DNA from: Clostridium sp. M62/1
GTDB taxonomy: Bacteria; Bacillota; Clostridia; Lachnospirales; Lachnospiraceae
Assembly: GCF_020736365.1 (NCBI RefSeq)
Contig: NZ_CP085988.1
Location: 1,556,001 to 1,620,000, forward strand
Direction: 5' to 3'
Length of the DNA: 64,000 bases
The position numbers and the translations under genes were made by a program. The notes under the pieces are model-generated. The model was not told the DNA's origin. It saw only the letters and a list, made by a program, of their open reading frames with translations, and made no database searches. Position 1 is the first letter of the stretch. Each line of letters opens with the position of its first letter. Shown one piece after another: positions 8,229 to 17,436 of the stretch.

Positions 8229-9434
8229 ATGCTTAACAAAAAATCAGTGGACGATATTAACGTAAAGGGAAAGAGAGTCCTGGTGCGCTGCGATTTCAAT
8301 GTACCGTTAAAGGACGGAAAAATCACAGACGAAAACCGCCTTGTAGCAGCTCTTCCCACCATTAAGAAATTAATCAGCGACGGAGGAAAGGTCATTCTCT
8401 GCTCCCACCTTGGAAAGCCGAAGGGAGAGCCGAAGCCGGAGCTTTCTCTGGCACCGGTTGCTGTCCGCCTCTCTGAGCTGCTGGGCCAGGAGGTGAAGTT
8501 TGCCGCTGATCCCGAAGTTGTAGGGCCGAATGCAAAGGCAGCCGCAGAGGCTATGAAGGACGGCGATGTGATCCTTCTTGAGAACACACGCTACAGAGCA
8601 GAGGAGACAAAAAACGGAGAGGCATTCAGCAAAGAGCTGGCTTCCCTCTGCGACGTATATGTAAACGACGCTTTCGGTACAGCTCACCGCGCTCACTGTT
8701 CCAATGTAGGTGTGACACAGTACGTGGACACAGCGGTTGTGGGCTACTTAATGCAGAAGGAGATTGATTTCCTGGGCAATGCGGTGGACAATCCGGTTCG
8801 TCCCTTCGTTGCCATCCTGGGCGGGGCAAAGGTTGCGGATAAGTTAAATGTTATCTCCAACCTGCTTGAAAAGTGCGATACGCTGATCATCGGCGGCGGC
8901 ATGGCATTTACCTTCTTAAAGGCTGAGGGCAAGGAGATCGGAAGCTCTCTGGTAGATGATACAAAGCTCGACTACTGCCGTGAGATGCTTGCAAAGGCTG
9001 AGAAGCTCGGAAAGAAGATCCTGCTTCCTGTAGACGCCGCTGTGGCAGCCTCCTTCCCGAACCCCATTGATGCTCAGATCGAGGTGAAGAACGTATCTGC
9101 AGACGCGATTCCGGCAGATATGATGGGACTCGACATCGGAACAGAGTCCGCCAAGCTCTTTGCAGATGCTGTAAAGTCTGCCAAGACAGTTGTGTGGAAC
9201 GGACCGATGGGCGTATTTGAGAACCCGGTTCTTGCAAAGGGAACCATCGAGGTGGCGAAAGCTTTAGCTGAGACAGATGCCACTACCATTATCGGCGGCG
9301 GTGACTCTGCTGCAGCTGTAAACCAGTTAGGCTTCGGAGACAAGATGACGCACATCTCCACAGGCGGCGGTGCATCCTTAGAGTTCCTTGAGGGCAAGGA
9401 GCTTCCAGGCGTAGCGGCTGCAAATGACAAATAG
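8229..9434 (+). CDS. pgk: Phosphoglycerate kinase
   Basis: Cytosolic glycolytic enzyme producing ATP and 3-phosphoglycerate from 1,3-bisphosphoglycerate. 401 residues, family length. Signature [12 protein letters not shown] near residue 18, substrate-binding [11 protein letters not shown] near 147, hinge and nucleotide-binding segments [20 protein letters not shown] and the C-terminal GGGDSAAAV. The start is supported by AAAGGAGC 9 nt upstream. It lies between gap and tpiA, the standard Clostridia order. Confidence 0.98.
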   Translation: MLNKKSVDDINVKGKRVLVRCDFNVPLKDGKITDENRLVAALPTIKKLISDGGKVILCSHLGKPKGEPKPELSLAPVAVRLSELLGQEVKFAADPEVVGPNAKAAAEAMKDGDVILLENTRYRAEETKNGEAFSKELASLCDVYVNDAFGTAHRAHCSNVGVTQYVDTAVVGYLMQKEIDFLGNAVDNPVRPFVAILGGAKVADKLNVISNLLEKCDTLIIGGGMAFTFLKAEGKEIGSSLVDDTKLDYCREMLAKAEKLGKKILLPVDAAVAASFPNPIDAQIEVKNVSADAIPADMMGLDIGTESAKLFADAVKSAKTVVWNGPMGVFENPVLAKGTIEVAKALAETDATTIIGGGDSAAAVNQLGFGDKMTHISTGGGASLEFLEGKELPGVAAANDK

Positions 9435-9472
9435 CATATAACGGGGTATCTTCAGACTTCGTGTGCAGACTG

Positions 9473-9513
9473 TTCCCGAGGCAGCCGGGGGTTCTTTCGG
9501 ACAGCCTCGGGAA
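9473..9513 (+). other. Intercistronic hairpin upstream of tpiA
   Basis: A perfect 10-bp stem (9473-9482 with 9504-9513) closes a 21-nt loop, within the 107-bp pgk-tpiA gap and just before the tpiA binding site (AGGAGG at 9530-9535). No U tract follows, so it looks more like an mRNA processing or stability stem than a terminator. Confidence 0.5.
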
Positions 9514-9541
9514 ATATTCCGGTATTCAGGAGGAAAGTAAA

Positions 9542-10294
9542 ATGGCAAGAAAGAAAATTATCGCAGGCAACTGGAAGATGAACATGACTCCATCTGAGGC
9601 AGTTGAACTTGTAAATACATTAAAACCACTGGTGGCAAATGATGAGGTGGACGTAGTGTTCTGTGTTCCGGCCATCGACATTATCCCGGCTATGGAAGCT
9701 GCAAAGGGAACCAATATCCAGATCGGTGCAGAAAATATGTATTTCGAGGAGAAAGGAGCCTTCACAGGCGAGATTTCCCCGAACATGCTGGTGGACGCAG
9801 GCGTTAAGTATGTCATTATCGGACACTCTGAGAGAAGAGAATACTTTGCAGAGACGGACGAGACAGTAAACAAGAAGGTATTAAAGGCCTTTGAGCACGG
9901 AATCACCCCGATTATCTGCTGCGGAGAGTCTTTAACACAGAGAGAGCAGGGAATCACCATCGACTGGATTCGCCAGCAGATTAAGATTGCCTTCTTGAAT
10001 GTAACAGCAGAGCAGGCCAAAACGGCAGTGATCGCATACGAGCCAATCTGGGCCATCGGAACCGGCAAGGTAGCTACCACAGAGCAGGCTGAGGAGGTCT
10101 GCGCAGCTATCCGCAAGTGCATCGGCGAGATTTACGACGAGGCTACAGCAGAGGCAATCCGTATCCAGTACGGCGGCTCTGTGTCTGCTGCATCTGCTCC
10201 GGAGCTGTTTGCGCAGCCGGATATCGACGGCGGACTGGTAGGAGGAGCTTCTCTGAAGCCAGACTTCGGTCAGATCGTAAACTACAATAAATAG
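9542..10294 (+). CDS. tpiA: Triosephosphate isomerase
   Basis: Interconverts dihydroxyacetone phosphate and glyceraldehyde-3-phosphate. 250 residues, normal length, beginning [14 protein letters not shown] with the substrate-binding Lys. Catalytic His is in [11 protein letters not shown], catalytic Glu in [12 protein letters not shown] (loop 6), and the phosphate loop is YGGSVSAAS. The frame is open further upstream, but AGGAGG at 9530-9535 and family alignment fix the start at 9542. Third gene of the gap-pgk-tpiA set; gpmI lies 3.9 kb further on. Confidence 0.98.
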   Translation: MARKKIIAGNWKMNMTPSEAVELVNTLKPLVANDEVDVVFCVPAIDIIPAMEAAKGTNIQIGAENMYFEEKGAFTGEISPNMLVDAGVKYVIIGHSERREYFAETDETVNKKVLKAFEHGITPIICCGESLTQREQGITIDWIRQQIKIAFLNVTAEQAKTAVIAYEPIWAIGTGKVATTEQAEEVCAAIRKCIGEIYDEATAEAIRIQYGGSVSAASAPELFAQPDIDGGLVGGASLKPDFGQIVNYNK

Positions 10295-10460
10295 TCAGAC
10301 TCACTGTAATATACAGAGGAAGAGACTGCAGGCAAAAAGTGCGTACAGAATGAGCAAAAGGGCAGGAAACCATCAGCAGGATCCAGCGGACGGTTTTTCT
10401 GTCCTTTTAGCATTGGTGAAATTCCTGAAAATTCTCCTGAAAATCTTAAGATGTTTTTCA

Positions 10461-10489
10461 TTGATACGTTTGCCGCTGTGTGGTATACT
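10461..10489 (+). promoter_or_regulatory. Promoter of the cysteine hydrolase gene
   Basis: TTGATA (10461-10466), 17-bp spacer, TATACT (10484-10489), about 40 bp above the start codon at 10530. A near-consensus sigma-A promoter separating this gene from the glycolytic operon. Confidence 0.75.
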
Positions 10490-10529
10490 ATCTTCCAAAT
10501 TCGGCTGCTGCAAAAGAGGAGGATGGATG

Positions 10530-11051
10530 ATGGACAAACTGAAACGGCTGCTGATAGTAGTAGATATGCAGAATGATTTTATCGACGGAGCGCTGGGAAC
10601 AGCAGAGGCTGCTGCGATTGTGCCGGCGGTCAGGAAAAAGATTGAGGAATATCAGGGAGAGGACTGTGAGATCCTGTTTACCATGGACACTCACTACGAA
10701 AATTATCTGGAAACACTTGAGGGAAAGAAGCTCCCGGTCGTCCACTGCAGGAAAGGGACAAAGGGCTGGGAACTCAGCCCGGAGATCGGGGAATTCGAGG
10801 GAAGGAGATTTGAGAAGCCTTCTTTTGGAAGTGTTGAGCTGGCCCGGTATGTGGGCGCCGGAGAGTACGAGTCTGTGGAGTTAGTCGGACTGTGCACAGA
10901 CATCTGCGTTATCTCAAACGCCATGCTGATCAAGGCTGTGCTGCCGGGAACCCCTGTCCGTGTGGATTCTGCCTGCTGTGCAGGTGTGACTCCTGAGAGC
11001 CACAGAAATGCCCTTGAGGCCATGAAAATGTGCCAGATCGATGTAAAATAG
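10530..11051 (+). CDS. Isochorismatase/nicotinamidase-like cysteine hydrolase
   Basis: Cysteine hydrolase of 173 residues. The catalytic Asp is in LIVVDMQNDF; the segment DTHYENYLETLEGKKLPVVHC supplies Asp and His residues at the places used for metal binding in nicotinamidases; the catalytic Cys is in GLCTDICVISNAM. These features favour a PncA-type nicotinamidase (NAD salvage) over an isochorismatase, but the substrate is inferred. The start is set by AGAGGAGG just upstream (10515-10522); the Met one codon earlier is equally possible. A more upstream in-frame start would have no binding site. It has its own promoter and terminator, so it is monocistronic. Confidence 0.85.
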   Translation: MDKLKRLLIVVDMQNDFIDGALGTAEAAAIVPAVRKKIEEYQGEDCEILFTMDTHYENYLETLEGKKLPVVHCRKGTKGWELSPEIGEFEGRRFEKPSFGSVELARYVGAGEYESVELVGLCTDICVISNAMLIKAVLPGTPVRVDSACCAGVTPESHRNALEAMKMCQIDVK

Positions 11052-11068
11052 CAGAAAATACTGCTGAG

Positions 11069-11117
11069 AAAGCTGCCGGAATTATAGAGACTGCTTATAT
11101 TTCCGGACAGCTTTTTT
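11069..11117 (+). terminator. Rho-independent terminator of the cysteine hydrolase gene
   Basis: AAAGCTG-CCGGAA pairs with TTCCGG-ACAGCTTT (one bulged base) across an 18-nt loop and is followed by TTTTTT at 11112-11117. Confidence 0.8.
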
Positions 11118-11178
11118 GATCCCGCTCTCTGGGAGACTCCGGCATCATACTCAGCAGCAAAGGGCTCAGGCCCTCCGG

Positions 11179-12192
11179 TTAGATTACACGGTGTTCAAGG
11201 GCCGCGTAAGGGGCCAGTTCTGCCATCAGAGATTCAAACTCCCGGAAGGTCAGAGACTGGGGGCCGTCAGAGAGAGCCTTCTCGGGGCATGGGTGAACCT
11301 CAATCATGAGTCCGTCTGCGCCGGCGGCAACAGCAGCCTTCGCCATGGGAGCCACATAGGCGCGCACACCTGTGGCGTGGCTCGGATCCACGATAACAGG
11401 CAGATGTGTTTTCTGGCGGAGCACAGGCACAGCGCTCAGATCCAGGGTGTTTCTGGTAGCGCTCTCAAAGGTGCGGATGCCGCGCTCACAGAGGATGACA
11501 TTGGGATTTCCCTCTGACATAATGTACTCGGAGGCATTGAGCCATTCGTCTATGGTGGCGGCCAGTCCCCTTTTCAGGAGAACGGGAAGTCCTGTCTTTC
11601 CGGCTTCTTTCAGAAGTTCAAAGTTCTGCATATTTCTGGCTCCGATCTGGAGCAGATCCACATATTTGACTGCCTCCTCGATGGCCCGGGGACTTGTCAC
11701 CTCGCAGATTACGGACAGACCTGTGGCATCCCGTGCCTCCTTCATATACTTTAATCCCTCTGTCTCAAGCCCCTGAAAGGAGTAGGGGGAGGTGCGGGGC
11801 TTAAAGGCGCCGCCGCGCAGAATGCGCGCACCCGCCTTTTTTACTGCGAAGGCCGTCTCGAGAAGCTGGCTGAAGCTCTCCACCGCGCAGGGGCCGGCCA
11901 TTACCGTGAGGCTTTCCGGACCGATCTGAGTGCTGGAAAGAGAGACCGCGGTAGGTTCCGGGTGAAATTTTCTGTTTGCCAGTTTGTAGGATTCGGTGAC
12001 AGCTACCACCTTGTCGACGCCGTCAGCAATTTCCAGGTTGATGCCCTTCAGCTTTGTCTTATCTCCCACAACGCCGATGATGGTGACTTCTGTCCCCCGG
12101 GAGAGATGGACATCCAGTCCCTGGCTTTCGATCTGCTGGGATATCTTTTTTATATTGTCGTCTGTGGCTGTGGGTTTCATAATTACGATCAT
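11179..12192 (-). CDS. aroF: 3-deoxy-7-phosphoheptulonate (DAHP) synthase, type I beta
   Basis: First enzyme of the shikimate pathway, joining phosphoenolpyruvate and erythrose-4-phosphate. 337 residues: an N-terminal ferredoxin-like regulatory domain (about 1-70) of the Thermotoga type, then the barrel with [46 protein letters not shown] and VDPSHATG, which carry the phosphoenolpyruvate- and metal-binding residues. No chorismate mutase domain is fused. Transcribed alone from a promoter at 12246-12269, against the glycolytic genes around it. Feedback control through the N-terminal domain is known for relatives and inferred here. Confidence 0.95.
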   Translation of the reverse strand: MIVIMKPTATDDNIKKISQQIESQGLDVHLSRGTEVTIIGVVGDKTKLKGINLEIADGVDKVVAVTESYKLANRKFHPEPTAVSLSSTQIGPESLTVMAGPCAVESFSQLLETAFAVKKAGARILRGGAFKPRTSPYSFQGLETEGLKYMKEARDATGLSVICEVTSPRAIEEAVKYVDLLQIGARNMQNFELLKEAGKTGLPVLLKRGLAATIDEWLNASEYIMSEGNPNVILCERGIRTFESATRNTLDLSAVPVLRQKTHLPVIVDPSHATGVRAYVAPMAKAAVAAGADGLMIEVHPCPEKALSDGPQSLTFREFESLMAELAPYAALEHRVI

Positions 12193-12240
12193 ATCGGTAC
12201 CTCTCTGTTCTGCTTTTTACCTGTGTCTGCTATGGGGCCT

Positions 12241-12269
12241 ATTGTAGAGCAGAAAGTGGGTTCTGTCAA
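12241..12269 (-). promoter_or_regulatory. aroF promoter
   Basis: Minus strand: TTGACA (12269-12264), 17-bp spacer, TACAAT (12246-12241), about 50 bp above the start. Perfect -35 box. No T-box or other amino-acid riboswitch motif is visible in the short leader. Confidence 0.8.
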
Positions 12270-12410
12270 CGATTTATTGAGTTAAACTTTAAAAGTGCAG
12301 TGTGAAGAATATAAACGAGAGGAGGAAAGAAGACATCCGGTGTCTCGGTCTTGCGAGAGAAAGGGTGTACAGAGAGAAGCGATTGTTTCCAGTAAGAAAG
12401 GAGTAAAAGT

Positions 12411-14000
12411 TTGAATGGATATTTAGCGCTCATTGGAGCTGTAATTGTAATCTGCGTATTGTTAAACCGGTTTGCCCAGAAACTTCCGGTTCCGTCGCTG
12501 CTGATTTTTATTGGCCTTGGCATGTGCTTTGGCGTAAATGGAATTTTGGGGATTCCCTTCGATGATTACCAGATATCAGAGCAGATCTGCTCTGTCTGCC
12601 TTCTGTTTGTAATGTTTTACGGCGGCTTCGGCACGAATCTGAAGGCGGCCAGGCCAGTGGCCGCAAAGGCGGTGCTCCTGTCCACGGCCGGGGTTGCGCT
12701 GACAGCCGGCTTCGTAGGGCTGTTTGTGAGATTTGTCCTGGGACTTGAATGGCTGGAGAGCTTTCTGATCGGCTCGGTTATCGCGTCTACGGATGCCGCC
12801 TCTGTGTTCAATATCCTGAAAACACAGAAGCAGGACCTGAAGGACAATACAGCTTCCCTGCTGGAGCTGGAATCCGGTTCCAACGATCCCTTCTCCTATA
12901 TGCTGACCGTTCTTTTTGTGTCAATGATGAAAGGAGAAACCGTCTCCGTTCCCCTGCTGCTGGCCGGACAGATTCTGATAGGAGCCCTGTTTGGCCTGGC
13001 AATCGGGCGTCTGGCTGTATTTTTGCTGGTAAAATGTGATTTTTATATGGAACAGGGAAAGACTATCTTTGTATTTGCCGTGGCCATACTTGCATATGCT
13101 CTCCCCTCTGCGCTGGGAGGAAACGGCTATCTGAGCGTATATCTGTGCGGCATACTCATGGGAAATTATGCGCTGCCTGAGAAAAAGGAACTGGTTCATT
13201 TCTTTGACGCCGTGACGGGGATTGGGCAGATGATGATTTTCTTCCTGCTGGGCCTGCTGGTAACCCCAGCTCAGCTGCCTCAGGTATTCGTGCCGGCACT
13301 TGCGATTATGGCATTCCTCACCCTTGCGGCAAGACCTCTGGCATCGGCCATACTGCTGCTGCCCATGGGCTCGGGACTTCGGCAGATTGGAGTCGTATCC
13401 TGGGCAGGACTGAGGGGAGTGGCCTCCATTGTGTTCGCCATCTATGCCGTCTTAGGAGGAATTTCCACCCAGTATAACCTGTTCAACCTGGTATTCTGCA
13501 TTGTTATCCTGTCTCTCGGGATTCAGGGAACGCTGCTTCCCAGAGTGTCGAAGGCTCTTGACATGATTGACAGCAACCAGGATGTCAGAAAGACATTTAA
13601 CGACTATCAGGAGGAGAGTGACGTCAGCTTTGTCAAGATGCATATATATCCTGGGCACAGGATGGTGGGGCTGCCGTTAAAGGAGCTTCCGATTATGCCG
13701 GATTTTTTAGTGGCTCTGATACTGAGGAAAGATCAGACTCTGGTACCGGACGGAAATACGGTTATCGAGGAGGGGGATCTGCTGATTATGGCAGCAGAGC
13801 AGTTTGAAGACAGGGATAACCTGTCTATGAAGGAGATCAATCTGGAGCGGGGAAACCGGTGGATAGGAAAGACACTCCGGGAGATTTCCACCCCCCGGGG
13901 AACTCTGATTGTGCTGATCAAGAGAAATGGTGAGACGATTATCCCGGGAGGAGACACAAGGCTCAGGGAAGGGGACAGCCTGGCGGTGGCAAGGTTTTAA
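12411..14000 (+). CDS. CPA1-type potassium(sodium)/proton antiporter with RCK-C domains
   Basis: Membrane antiporter of 529 residues resembling the NhaP2/YcgO-CvrA group. About twelve hydrophobic segments fill residues 1-385; SVIASTDAASVF and ELESGSNDPFSYML are exchanger-core motifs with the ion-binding acidic residues. Residues about 400-529 hold two TrkA-C/RCK-C-like modules (MVGLPLKELPIM and WIGKTLREISTPRG), the ligand-gating part. The start is TTG at 12411, with AAAGGAG 7 nt upstream; no better ATG is in frame. It lies divergently from aroF. K+ or Na+ preference cannot be told from sequence. Confidence 0.88.
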   Translation: MNGYLALIGAVIVICVLLNRFAQKLPVPSLLIFIGLGMCFGVNGILGIPFDDYQISEQICSVCLLFVMFYGGFGTNLKAARPVAAKAVLLSTAGVALTAGFVGLFVRFVLGLEWLESFLIGSVIASTDAASVFNILKTQKQDLKDNTASLLELESGSNDPFSYMLTVLFVSMMKGETVSVPLLLAGQILIGALFGLAIGRLAVFLLVKCDFYMEQGKTIFVFAVAILAYALPSALGGNGYLSVYLCGILMGNYALPEKKELVHFFDAVTGIGQMMIFFLLGLLVTPAQLPQVFVPALAIMAFLTLAARPLASAILLLPMGSGLRQIGVVSWAGLRGVASIVFAIYAVLGGISTQYNLFNLVFCIVILSLGIQGTLLPRVSKALDMIDSNQDVRKTFNDYQEESDVSFVKMHIYPGHRMVGLPLKELPIMPDFLVALILRKDQTLVPDGNTVIEEGDLLIMAAEQFEDRDNLSMKEINLERGNRWIGKTLREISTPRGTLIVLIKRNGETIIPGGDTRLREGDSLAVARF

Positions 14001-14048
14001 GGCGCAGCTGAACCTGCATGAATTTGATAAAAATTTATCATTACCCCA

Positions 14049-14077
14049 TTGAAAGTTGCAGACAAATCATGTAAAAT
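14049..14077 (+). promoter_or_regulatory. gpmI promoter
   Basis: TTGAAA (14049-14054), 17-bp spacer, TAAAAT (14072-14077). A TGATAAA/TTTATCA palindrome sits just upstream, after the antiporter stop. The leader to gpmI is about 140 nt. Confidence 0.65.
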
Positions 14078-14226
14078 AAAGAGCTGAAGGGGCAGCCGTT
14101 CCGGAGTCTGAAAGAGGAAGAGAGGATATGGCCGCCGCCTGCCAAGATGTGGAGAGAACCGCTGCAGGCCGCGTTCTGTTCTGGAAAACAGAGGCAGGGC
14201 AGCTGGGATATTAAAGGAGAATAATT

Positions 14227-15771
14227 ATGAGCAGAAAACCAACGGTATTAATGATTCTCGACGGTTATGGATTAAATGAGAGCTGCGAGCACAACGCAGT
14301 ATGCGAGGCTAGGACACCTGTAATGGATCAGTTAGAGAGCCAGTGCCCGTTTGTGAAGGGATATGCCAGCGGAATGGCAGTGGGACTTCCGGACGGACAG
14401 ATGGGAAACTCCGAGGTTGGCCATCTGAATATGGGAGCGGGACGCATTGTCTATCAGGAGCTCACAAGAATCACAAAGTCCATACAGGACGGAGATTTCT
14501 TTGAGATCCCGGAGTTCCTGCAGGCAGTTGAAAACTGCAGGAAGAATGATTCTGCCCTCCACCTGTTCGGCCTTGTGTCAGATGGAGGCGTTCACAGCCA
14601 TAACGGACATATCTACGGACTTTTAGAGCTGGCTAAGAGAAACGGGCTTAAAAAGGTATTTGTGCACTGCTTCTTAGACGGCCGTGACACGCCGCCTGCA
14701 TCGGGAAAGAGCTTTGTGGCAGAGCTTGAGGAGAAGATGAAGGAGCTTGGCGTCGGAAAGGTAGCCTCTGTAATGGGACGCTACTATGCTATGGACCGTG
14801 ATAAAAACTGGGACAGAAATAAACTGGCCTACGATGCCATGACAAAGGGAGAGGGAAACAAAGCGGAGAGCGCAGAGGAGGCGATCCAGGCCTCCTACGA
14901 CAGCGAGAAGTTTGACGAATTTGTGATTCCCACTGTGATCACAGAGAACGGAAGCCCGGTGGGACTGATTCAGGACAAGGATTCTGTTATCTTCTACAAT
15001 TTCCGTCCAGACCGCGCAAGACAGATTACCAGGGCATTCTGTGACGATGAATTTACAGGCTTTGCTCGGGAAAAACGCCTGGATCTGGTATTTGTATGCT
15101 TTACAGATTACGATGAGACGATTGGAAATAAGCTGGTAGCCTTCAAGAAGGAGGTTATTACCAATACGTTCGGAGAGTTCCTGGCCTCCCATGGGAAGAC
15201 ACAGGCAAGAATCGCCGAGACGGAGAAATACGCCCATGTTACCTTCTTCTTCAACGGCGGCGTTGAGGAGCCCAATGAGGGCGAGGACAGGATTCTGGTT
15301 CCGTCTCCCAAGGAGGTTCCGACTTACGACTTAAAACCGGAGATGAGCGCGCCGATCGTATGTGAGAAACTGGTGGAGGCTATCAAATCCGGAAAGTACG
15401 ACGTTGTGATTGTAAACTTCGCAAATCCCGATATGGTCGGCCACACAGGCGTGGAGGACGCTGCCATCCGGGCTATTGAGGCAGTGGACGAGTGTGTCGG
15501 AAAGACGGTGGATGCGGTAAAGGAGATGGGAGGCGTTCTGTTTATCTGCGCCGACCACGGAAACGCTGAGGTGATGGTGGATCCGGAGACAGGAAAACCG
15601 TGGACTGCCCACACGACGAATCCTGTTCCCTTCCTTCTGGTAAATGCAGACGCGTCCTATGGGCTGAGAGAGGGCGGCTGCCTGGCAGACATTGCTCCGA
15701 CTCTGATTGAGCTTATGGGAATGGAGCAGCCGAAAGAGATGACAGGGAAATCCCTCCTGATCAAAAAGTAA
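14227..15771 (+). CDS. gpmI: 2,3-bisphosphoglycerate-independent phosphoglycerate mutase
   Basis: Converts 3- to 2-phosphoglycerate using Mn2+. 514 residues, family length. Alkaline-phosphatase-fold metal site: N-terminal MILDGYGL, catalytic Ser in [17 protein letters not shown], substrate loop [20 protein letters not shown] and the C-terminal [17 protein letters not shown] lies 7 nt before the start. Often directly downstream of tpiA in Clostridia; here it is separated by three genes and has its own promoter and terminator. Enolase is not in the window. Confidence 0.98.
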   Translation: MSRKPTVLMILDGYGLNESCEHNAVCEARTPVMDQLESQCPFVKGYASGMAVGLPDGQMGNSEVGHLNMGAGRIVYQELTRITKSIQDGDFFEIPEFLQAVENCRKNDSALHLFGLVSDGGVHSHNGHIYGLLELAKRNGLKKVFVHCFLDGRDTPPASGKSFVAELEEKMKELGVGKVASVMGRYYAMDRDKNWDRNKLAYDAMTKGEGNKAESAEEAIQASYDSEKFDEFVIPTVITENGSPVGLIQDKDSVIFYNFRPDRARQITRAFCDDEFTGFAREKRLDLVFVCFTDYDETIGNKLVAFKKEVITNTFGEFLASHGKTQARIAETEKYAHVTFFFNGGVEEPNEGEDRILVPSPKEVPTYDLKPEMSAPIVCEKLVEAIKSGKYDVVIVNFANPDMVGHTGVEDAAIRAIEAVDECVGKTVDAVKEMGGVLFICADHGNAEVMVDPETGKPWTAHTTNPVPFLLVNADASYGLREGGCLADIAPTLIELMGMEQPKEMTGKSLLIKK

Positions 15772-15797
15772 ACAAAAGAGTTTGAATAACGGACAGA

Positions 15798-15840
15798 AAA
15801 CCTCGGATGCCCATTTTACAAGGGTTTCCGAGGTTTCTTT
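15798..15840 (+). terminator. gpmI terminator
   Basis: AAACCTCGGA (15798-15807) pairs with TCCGAGGTTT (15827-15836), followed by CTTT, 27 bp past the stop. Confidence 0.75.
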
Positions 15841-16185
15841 ATGCCTGTTGGCTCTGCTTCTTTGGTGAATACTGGATTTTTAACGGGTATCATGATACCT
15901 GTTCTATTTCTTTTTGCGTAGTTTTAATATAATATTGTTCTGCTTAGCAGTTTTTTGAAGTAAACTGGCTGCATGAGCGGATTTAAAAAAAAGGTGTGAA
16001 GCAAAATGGAATGACTGTAGCGTAATGTTACGCTTTAGAGCATTTGGAACGCTTATTTTATGAGGGTTTAAGAGTGCCAAAATGGCGTGGGCGATATTTT
16101 GTACCTATATCGCTTAAATCCAGCTTTTACTGCGTAACAGGAATAATTAGCGGTTATCTGCATAAAATTTTAATGGGAAGTTCTA
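15841..16185. other. Gene-free, AT-rich stretch with two palindromes
   Basis: No supported coding sequence. Visible structure: a perfect 7-bp palindrome AGCGTAA-TG-TTACGCT (16019-16034), a second inverted repeat GCGATAT/ATATCGC with a 9-nt loop (16091-16113), and a weak CTGC/GCAG stem before TTTTTT (15939-15956). The AT content is above that of the neighbours. Confidence 0.5.
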
Positions 16186-16214
16186 TTGACTTTCCTCTTT
16201 GCACTTGCTAGAAT
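16186..16214 (+). promoter_or_regulatory. Promoter of a candidate small RNA
   Basis: TTGACT (16186-16191), 17-bp spacer, TAGAAT (16209-16214). Strong match; the next strong terminator is only about 90 bp downstream with no open reading frame starting in between that has a binding site. Confidence 0.75.
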
Positions 16215-16220
16215 GTAGGT

Positions 16221-16308
16221 ACAAAGAAAGTTTACCACTGACCGATATGTGGTATATAAATGGTCGGGTTGAAAGTATAGTCCTTCGCCGCAAGGCGAGG
16301 GACTTTTT
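16221..16308 (+). ncRNA. Candidate independent structured small RNA, ~87 nt, unknown family
   Basis: Bounded by a strong promoter and a strong intrinsic terminator. Stem P1 is ACCAC (16234-16238) with GTGGT (16249-16253) enclosing a 10-nt loop. The loop bases GACC (16240-16243) can pair with GGTC (16262-16265), extended by two G-U pairs, across an A/T-rich linker (16254-16260): an H-type pseudoknot like those of preQ1 or SAM-II class aptamers in topology, but without their conserved bases. The 3' part is the terminator stem with a GCAA tetraloop. I recognise no known family. The next gene (degV) has its own promoter 150 bp further on, so this does not look like a riboswitch leader for it. Confidence 0.55.
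16280..16308 (+). terminator. Terminator of the candidate small RNA
   Basis: GTCCTTCGCC (16280-16289) and GGCGAGGGAC (16294-16303) form a 10-bp stem (one G-U) capped by a GCAA tetraloop and followed by TTTTT (16304-16308). Confidence 0.85.
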
Positions 16309-16461
16309 CCATAATGAGGATAGCCAGTTCAATTTATCCGCCGAGGAGGAAGTAAAGAAGCTGGTGGCTTCTGCGGTTACACTGCTGCAGAAAGCCATCA
16401 GCTTTTTGCCATACAGCAGGAAGGTTCTGCAGAAAAAAAGTTTTCCCTGCAGTGCTTCCAT

Positions 16462-16489
16462 TTGACAGAATAATACGGTAGAATAGATT
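16462..16489 (+). promoter_or_regulatory. degV promoter
   Basis: TTGACA (16462-16467), 16-bp spacer, TAGATT (16484-16489), about 80 bp above the degV start. Confidence 0.6.
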
Positions 16490-16572
16490 TAAACGCAGCC
16501 AGACGGGACAGGAGCAGAGGGACAGAAATCAGCGTTTTGGAAAAAACGGGGCTGCCGACAGGAGGATGAAAG

Positions 16573-17436
16573 ATGAGAACAGCGATTGTGACAGACAGCA
16601 ACAGCGGAATTACCCAGAGACAGGCAGAACGGCTGGGAATCCACGTGCTGCCCATGCCTTTTATGATTGATGGGAAAACCTACTTTGAGGATATCGATCT
16701 GACACAGCAGGAGTTTTATGAAAAAATGAATGCAGGGGCTGATATAAGCACTTCGCAGCCATCTCCGGAAGACGTGACGAAGCTCTGGGATGAGGTTTTG
16801 AAAAACTGGGATGAGATTGTGCACATCCCTATGTCCAGCGGGCTTTCGGGGGCCTGCCAGACTGCGATGATGCTGGCTGAGGACTACGGCGGGAAGGTGC
16901 ATGTGGTTGACAACCACAGGATTTCCGTAACGCAGAGACAGTCTGTGCTGGATGCGATCGAGCTTGCCAGAGCCGGAAAGGACGGGGCAGAGATTAAGAG
17001 AAGACTGGAGGAGACCCAGAAAGATTCGGTTATTTATGTCACGGTGGATACGCTCAAATACCTGAAAAAGGGAGGGCGTATTACGTCAACGGCCGCCGCT
17101 CTGGGAACGCTTCTGAAAATCAAGCCTGTGCTCATTATCCTGGGAAAGAAGCTGGATGCATTTTCCAAGGCCAGGACGATGAAGCAGGCCAAAAGCATTA
17201 TGATTTCCGCCATTCAGAAGGATTTAAAGGAGAGGCTGGGAGATGAGCTGTGCCAGAATACACATCTGGAAATTGCCCATACGCAGAATGACGAGGCAGC
17301 CTTGGCTCTGAGCGGCGAGCTGAAGGAACTGTTTCCTAAGGCGGATATCTATGTGGATCACCTGTCCCTCAGTGTCGCCTGCCACATAGGGCCGGGGGCG
17401 CTTGCCATTGCAGCGACCAGGAGGCTGGAGGAATAG
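16573..17436 (+). CDS. DegV family fatty-acid-binding protein
   Basis: 287-residue DegV (FakB-like) protein. Members bind a fatty acid and, in the Fak system, present it to the kinase FakA for phosphorylation before incorporation into phospholipid. Family marks: N-terminal IVTDSNSGI, MSSGLSGACQTAM (the loop contacting the fatty acid carboxylate), VTVDTLKYLKKGGRI, and HIGPGALAIA at the C-terminus. AGGAGG precedes the start by 7 nt. The downstream sensor kinase begins on the base after the stop, so the two are co-translated. No fakA (DAK2-type) gene is in the window. Confidence 0.92.
   Translation: MRTAIVTDSNSGITQRQAERLGIHVLPMPFMIDGKTYFEDIDLTQQEFYEKMNAGADISTSQPSPEDVTKLWDEVLKNWDEIVHIPMSSGLSGACQTAMMLAEDYGGKVHVVDNHRISVTQRQSVLDAIELARAGKDGAEIKRRLEETQKDSVIYVTVDTLKYLKKGGRITSTAAALGTLLKIKPVLIILGKKLDAFSKARTMKQAKSIMISAIQKDLKERLGDELCQNTHLEIAHTQNDEAALALSGELKELFPKADIYVDHLSLSVACHIGPGALAIAATRRLEE

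Noticed and set aside
16221..16275. preQ1-I riboswitch
   Set aside because: Topology is similar, but the conserved loop bases and the terminal CUAA partner are missing, and no queuosine gene follows.
16199..16465. Open frame of 88 codons over the small RNA
   Set aside because: It starts inside the -10 region, runs through the pseudoknot and terminator, and has no ribosome binding site or family pattern.
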